A stretch of DNA of 64,000 nucleotides from Gautieria morchelliformis (Eukaryota > Basidiomycota > Agaricomycetes > Gomphales > Gomphaceae): contig WHVA01000289.1 of assembly GCA_015179125.1 (NCBI GenBank), positions 62,001 through 126,000 on the forward strand. The letters are read 5' to 3'. Each line of letters begins with the position of its first letter. Position 1 is the first letter of the stretch. The position numbers and the translations under genes are program-made. This document shows positions 59,782 to 64,000 of this stretch, in pieces. The notes beneath the pieces were generated by a model that was not told the DNA's origin, made no database searches, and worked only from the letters and a program-made list of their open reading frames with translations.

Positions 59782-59850
59782 GGCCGAACGGTAAGGACAT
59801 AACGCCAGGAACCTGCCCAATCGGCGATTCCTCTGTCTGCTGTCCGCTAT

Positions 59851-59940
59851 GTGCTCTGTGCCCTGTGCTCTGTGCTCTGTGCTCTGTGCTCTGTGCTCTG
59901 TGCTCTGTGCTCTGTCCGCTGTCTGCTCTGTGCTCTGTCT
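59851..59940 (+). repeat. 7-bp tandem repeat (TGTGCTC)n
   Basis: About ten near-perfect copies of TGCTCTG, about 70 bp downstream of the TATA box. Confidence 0.95.
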
Positions 59941-60164
59941 GATCTGGGTGCTGTCTGCTGTCAGCTCTGTCTGCTGTCTCCTCCTTTAGCTGGCTGGCTG
60001 TCTATGGCTTTGGTTGGCTGACTATCTATTGGCTTGGCTGGCTATCTATTGGTAAGTAATATCTCTTTTTTAATGCATTCCAATGTATTTTATTTGATTT
60101 GTGTTTATAATTTTATTGGTTTTTTTTTTTTTATCATATTGCATTCACATGTGCTTTATATTTT

Positions 60165-60690
60165 TGTTATTTTTTTCGAAAATAGATTTAAATAAAATCC
60201 ACAGACTGCTGAAAAAAAAGTATTTTAATATCAATATTTTTCAGGTTTTTTTCGAAAATAGACATCAATAATTTCCCTCTAAAATTAATGACAATAGATT
60301 CTGCTTTTAAATGTGGTTTGTTTTATTGTTTTATTTACTGTAAAGCTGCTTACCAGCCACTCCTCTCTGGCTATACTGGTGGCTGGCTTACTATGGCTTT
60401 GGCTGGGCTCTGGGTTTCTCTGTCAGTCTCTGGGCTTCTCTGGCTTTGGCTGGGCATTAATAACAGCTTCTGCTTCAATGTACTGTACTTTTTTGACATT
60501 TTTTCGCAAATAGATATCAATAAATTATGCTGACTTTGTGAAAATTGACAACAGCTCCAGGTTAAATGTACAGTGCATTTTCTTGACATTTTTCGAAAAA
60601 TAGATAATCCTAACTTTGCTAAAATTAATAACAGCTTCAGCTTACATGTACTGGACATTTTCTTGACATTTTTTCGAAAAATAGATAATC
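60165..60690 (+). repeat. AT-rich interspersed repeat with TTTTTCGAAAATAGAT core
   Basis: The core occurs near 60171, 60246, 60499, 60588 and 60669, with surrounding similarity (CTTGACATT before, AATCCTAA after) in the last copies. A GTAAGT donor-like site lies at 60051, just upstream. Confidence 0.85.
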
Positions 60691-60879
60691 CTAAAAATTA
60701 ATGGCAGGAGCTGCTTAAATATAGATTCCTTGACTATTTTATTTATGTCTGTATATGTCACAAAATAGATATTGATACATGTCCCTGAGCTTGCTAAAAG
60801 TTAATAAGTAGTAACAGCCTCTGCTTGCTTCACTTTGAGGCCCTTGGGGATATGCTACACCATGCTATGCATGCTATAC

Positions 60880-61800
60880 TTGAGGGGCATGCTACACACA
60901 CTATGCATGGGGACATGCATATGCGTGGAGACATGCATGGGATGCGACACACACGCTATGCTTGGGGACACGCATGCTATGTGTGGAGACACTCATGGTA
61001 TGCATGGAGACACTCATGTTATGCGTGGGGACACGCACACTATGCTTGGGGACATGCACGCTATGCATGGAGACATGCATGTTATGTGTGGGGACACGCA
61101 CACTATGCTTGGGGACACGCACATTATGCTTGGGGACACCCATGTTATGCGTGGAGACACACACACTATACTTGGGGACACTCATGTTATGCATGGAGAC
61201 ACGCATGTTATGCATGGGGACACACATGCTATGCATGGGGATGTGCACACTATATGTGGGGACACACTATGCTTGGGGGACATAGTACAAACAAGGGACA
61301 CACTACAGGGGAAAACACTACAAACAAGGGACATTCTACACAAGCTATACTTGGGGGACACGCTACAAACAAAGGCCATGCTATGCACACTATACTTGGG
61401 GGACATGTTATGCATTGGGGACACACTTTGCACACTATACTTGAGGGAGACGCTACACACACTACATGTAGGGACATGCTACACATGTGGACACGCTATG
61501 CATGGGGGACACACATGCTATAATTTAGGGACACGCTATGTTTGGGCACATGCTACAAACCAGGGACATGCTACACACAGAATACTTGAGGGACATGTTA
61601 TGCATGTGGGACATGCCATGCACACTGTACTGCATGTGGGGACACACTACATATGGAGACATGCTACATGTGGAGACACACTACGCACACTATGCTTTGG
61701 GACACACTACGTGTGGGGACATGCCACATGTGAGGATGCAATACATGTGAGGACAGATAAAGTGTGATGACACACTACAGGCAAGGACACACTACATGTG
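60880..61800 (+). repeat. 21-bp minisatellite (GGGGACACGCACACTATGCTT type)
   Basis: Several tens of diverged 21-bp units up to about 61260, then shorter and longer variants with ACAAACAAGGGACA. Because the unit is a multiple of three, two + frames (60825-61523 and 60835-61767) and one minus frame stay open, each spelling a 7-residue repeat such as MLGDTHT. Probably not coding. Confidence 0.93.
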
Positions 61801-62393
61801 AGGTAGGGGACATGAGACATGGGAGAAATGTGTAGAGTCATTACCTGTTATGTATCAGGTTTGGATCTAAAAGGACTGCAGCTCCAACTTATATGTTGCA
61901 CCCCCAACTATCATCCTAAGTATTCTGGAGATCTGAGATTGTAAGTTGGAAGAGGTTGAGTATTGTAACTGAAGTAGTAAGGGTTCAAGAATTGAGTTAA
62001 GTTGGATATGAGAAATCAAGTTGGAAGACGGAGGTCAGAGAGACAGAGGTCTTGCAGGTCTAATAACCGGAGACAGTGCAAAGGGAGTGACATATCAAAG
62101 TCGATTATCTGATTGCTGAACAGAGGCACACATGACTGGGTTTTATACAAAGAGCTGAGACAACATTGTAGAGGACAGGAATTATAGGCAGTAGGTATGG
62201 ACTTGTTATTCAAAAGAATAGACTAGAAATCAATTCACTCTCTCAGTGAATTTAGTGGTCACTATAAATATATTATACACTACCTAGAAATCAATTCACT
62301 ACAGAGGATTTCTAGGTCAATAAATGCAAAGACTACTAGACTAATTTACTTGCCTCTCTCAGTGAATTTAGTGGTCACTGAGAGAGGGGGAAA
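61801..62393. other. Unassigned sequence left of copia element 3
   Basis: No gene recognised. Short direct and inverted repeats at 62223-62387: a 26-bp direct repeat at 62238-62263 and 62354-62379, a 17-bp direct repeat at 62223 and 62284, a 10-bp hairpin 62283-62316 and a 13-bp hairpin 62353-62387. Confidence 0.6.
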
Positions 62394-62664
62394 TGTGTTC
62401 CACTGCGCATGTACTACTACCCGGCCCTTTAGCGCCCAAGAGCTCGCGCGTCGAAGTCATTTCAGACTCCGCTGGGTGCAGCCGCTTGTGAAAGTAGGAA
62501 TAACAAGATGAAATAGAGAGATAAGGAATGAGTGGAAAATTTCGAAAATAACCAGAGAAATGGATGCATAATACAAGAACAATGTGAGAAGAAATTGGAA
62601 GGCCACACAACAAATTGGATATATTATGCTTGATTTTGGTGCAGGAGCATAAATGCACCCAACA
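62394..62664 (-). repeat. 3' LTR of copia element 3
   Basis: On the minus strand it begins TGTTGGGTGCATTT right after a GAGGGGGCG polypurine tract (62665-62673) and the end of pol, and ends GGAACACA at 62394. About 271 bp. Unrelated to the LTRs of elements 1 and 2. The partner LTR is outside the window. Confidence 0.75.
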
Positions 62665-62677
62665 CGCCCCCTCAAGC

Positions 62678-64000
62678 TTAATATATTCCAATTTGCTCGT
62701 TGAGAATCTTCACTCTAGGACTGGGAAGTCCTTTAGTGAGGATATCTGCCAACATTTGTTCGGTTGGCAAATAAACGAGCTTGGCTTGTTGATTTTTGAT
62801 TATATCTCGAAGGAAATATAATCGGATGTCGAAATGCTTGGTTCTCGTGTGTTGTTGGGTGCCATACGTGATGGCAATGGCTGATTGATTGTCTGAATAA
62901 ACTTGGATGGGTCTGTTCAGTGGTTGGAATATTTCAGAAATAAAATGGCGCATCCAAAGAGCCTCTTTGCCCGCATGGGTCAGGGCGACGAATTCGGCTT
63001 CAGTTGATGAGAGGGCTACTATCGACTGTTTCTGGCAACTCCATGAAACAGTGCCTCCATCAATCTGAAATAAGTATGCCGAATACGAACGCCTATGACT
63101 CTGTGAACCCCAATCCGCATCTGAATACCCCATCAAGCCGTCTTGATTTCTTCCAAGTGTGAGTTTGTAATGCTTCGTGCCTTTCAAATATTTGAAGACA
63201 CGTTTGACTGCATTCCAGTGTGTGCCACCTGGATTTTCAAGGAATTGCGAGAGTAATGACACCGCAAATGCAATGTCAGGTCGAGTGGCTACAGCCGCCC
63301 ACATCAGTGATCCTATAGCTTGCCTGTATGGAAACTTCGACATGGCTTTCTTGCCTCTCTCTGTAGAAGGACATTGGTCTTTAGATAATTTTACGGCTGG
63401 ATCAAGAGGCGTAGCATAAGTCTTTGCATCTTCGAGATTAAATTTTTTGATGATCTTCTCGATGTATGCAGGTTGTGAAATTGCGATGGTCTTCTTCTGC
63501 CAGTCTCTTTCGATTTTGAGATTCAATAGCCAATGAATCTCGCCTAGATCTTTCATACTGAAGACCTGAGCAAGATCTCGTTTGACTTCGTCCAGGACTG
63601 ACTGATTCTCAGCTGTGATGGTAAGGTCGTCCACAGCTGTTGCAATGATCACATGCCCCTTTCCGCCACGTCTATAAAATACAGCCCCGTCTGTGGCTGA
63701 CGTAGTGAATCCTAACTTGTGGAATTCACCACTTAGACGTTTATACCATTCTCTTCCAGATTGCTTGAGGCCATAGAGTGCTTTCTTCAAAAGTAGCACT
63801 TCGCCTTTGTCTCTTGACTCATATCCATACGGCTGCTTCATGTAAATAGGTTCGGGCAACGTAGCATTGAGGTATGCATAGTCCACGTCCATTTGATGAA
63901 TAGGCCAGTCATTCCTAGCAGCAATGGCACATATGATCCGTAGGGAGGATAACCGAGCAACAGGTGAGTATGTCTCATCATAGTCGACTCCAAACTTCTG
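62678..64000 (-). CDS. Copia-type pol, reverse transcriptase and RNase H (element 3, partial)
   Basis: Open frame entering from the right edge (QKFGVDYDETYSPVARLSSL) and reading leftwards: WPIHQMDVDYAYLNATLPEP, LKKALYGLKQSGREWYKRLS, and the catalytic box region IIATAVDDLTITAE (VDD instead of the common YVDD). Then SRLTGLLNLK-type thumb (DLGEIHWLLNLKIERDW), AIGSLMWAAVATRPDIAFAV, and RNase H with YSDADWGSQSHRRSYSAYLF, ALSSTEAEFVALTHAGKEAL and DNQSAIAI. It ends LPSPRVKILNEQIGIY, stop at 62678. No stops or frameshifts in the 440 codons seen, so this copy may be young. It belongs to a different copia lineage from elements 1 and 2. Confidence 0.93.
   Translation of the reverse strand, partial: QKFGVDYDETYSPVARLSSLRIICAIAARNDWPIHQMDVDYAYLNATLPEPIYMKQPYGYESRDKGEVLLLKKALYGLKQSGREWYKRLSGEFHKLGFTTSATDGAVFYRRGGKGHVIIATAVDDLTITAENQSVLDEVKRDLAQVFSMKDLGEIHWLLNLKIERDWQKKTIAISQPAYIEKIIKKFNLEDAKTYATPLDPAVKLSKDQCPSTERGKKAMSKFPYRQAIGSLMWAAVATRPDIAFAVSLLSQFLENPGGTHWNAVKRVFKYLKGTKHYKLTLGRNQDGLMGYSDADWGSQSHRRSYSAYLFQIDGGTVSWSCQKQSIVALSSTEAEFVALTHAGKEALWMRHFISEIFQPLNRPIQVYSDNQSAIAITYGTQQHTRTKHFDIRLYFLRDIIKNQQAKLVYLPTEQMLADILTKGLPSPRVKILNEQIGIY

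Noticed and set aside
60825..61767. Long frames of 232 and 310 codons over the minisatellite
   Set aside because: They arise from a 21-bp repeat that is stop-free in several frames, including one on the other strand.
1..64000. CRISPR arrays, rRNA genes, bacterial operon structures
   Set aside because: None seen; the tandem repeats have drifted units without spacers, and the genes are eukaryotic with introns.

Overview
The window is from a filamentous basidiomycete, most probably an Agaricomycete. Genes carry many short introns (about 45-80 bp, GT-AG with one GC-AG case). Several protein families are typical of the group: a DUF6533 membrane protein, a MARVEL-like membrane protein, a fungal MLRQ subunit and a glucooligosaccharide-oxidase-like flavoenzyme. 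The retroelement families also fit. The general feel is Cantharellales (Rhizoctonia/Ceratobasidium-like), but that placement is an impression, not a demonstration.

Layout: 0-12 kb holds compact genes. These are the 3' end of a kinesin-3 motor (+), prolyl oligopeptidase (-), an MLRQ/NDUFA4-like respiratory subunit (+), an Ara2-like D-arabinose dehydrogenase (+) and a DUF6533 membrane protein built of small exons (+). 12-15 kb holds a broken C2H2-type gene and a conspicuous cluster of long hairpins. 15.7-23.4 kb holds the co-chaperone STI1, a MARVEL-like protein, a seven-helix membrane protein and a small secreted Cys-rich protein, all on the minus strand.

24.3-31.1 kb is a three-level nest. 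A LINE-like ORF1 with zinc knuckles is interrupted by a complete Ty1/copia element (two LTRs, TSD TTAGC). That element is itself interrupted by a 1.03 kb LTR-like element (TSD CCAAG). 33-48.2 kb returns to genes: secreted BBE-type oxidase (+), Zn2Cys6 transcription factor (+), nucleoporin Nup160 (-), cyclin C (-), a 225-bp tandem array, and an MFS transporter (-). 48-53 kb is gene-poor apart from a medium-chain dehydrogenase/reductase (+).

53.2-58.8 kb is a second, 3'-truncated copia element of the same family, carrying two more copies of the LTR-like element. 59.5-61.8 kb is a composite repeat tract: duplicated CACGTG module with TATA box, 7-bp repeats, AT-rich repeats, and a 21-bp minisatellite. 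The right edge is the 3' half of a different copia-type element on the minus strand.

The cellular genes are mostly unlinked housekeeping functions. The most distinctive material is the hairpin cluster at 13.9-14.5 kb and the repeatedly targeted copia elements. All three copies of the LTR-like element share a small open reading frame.
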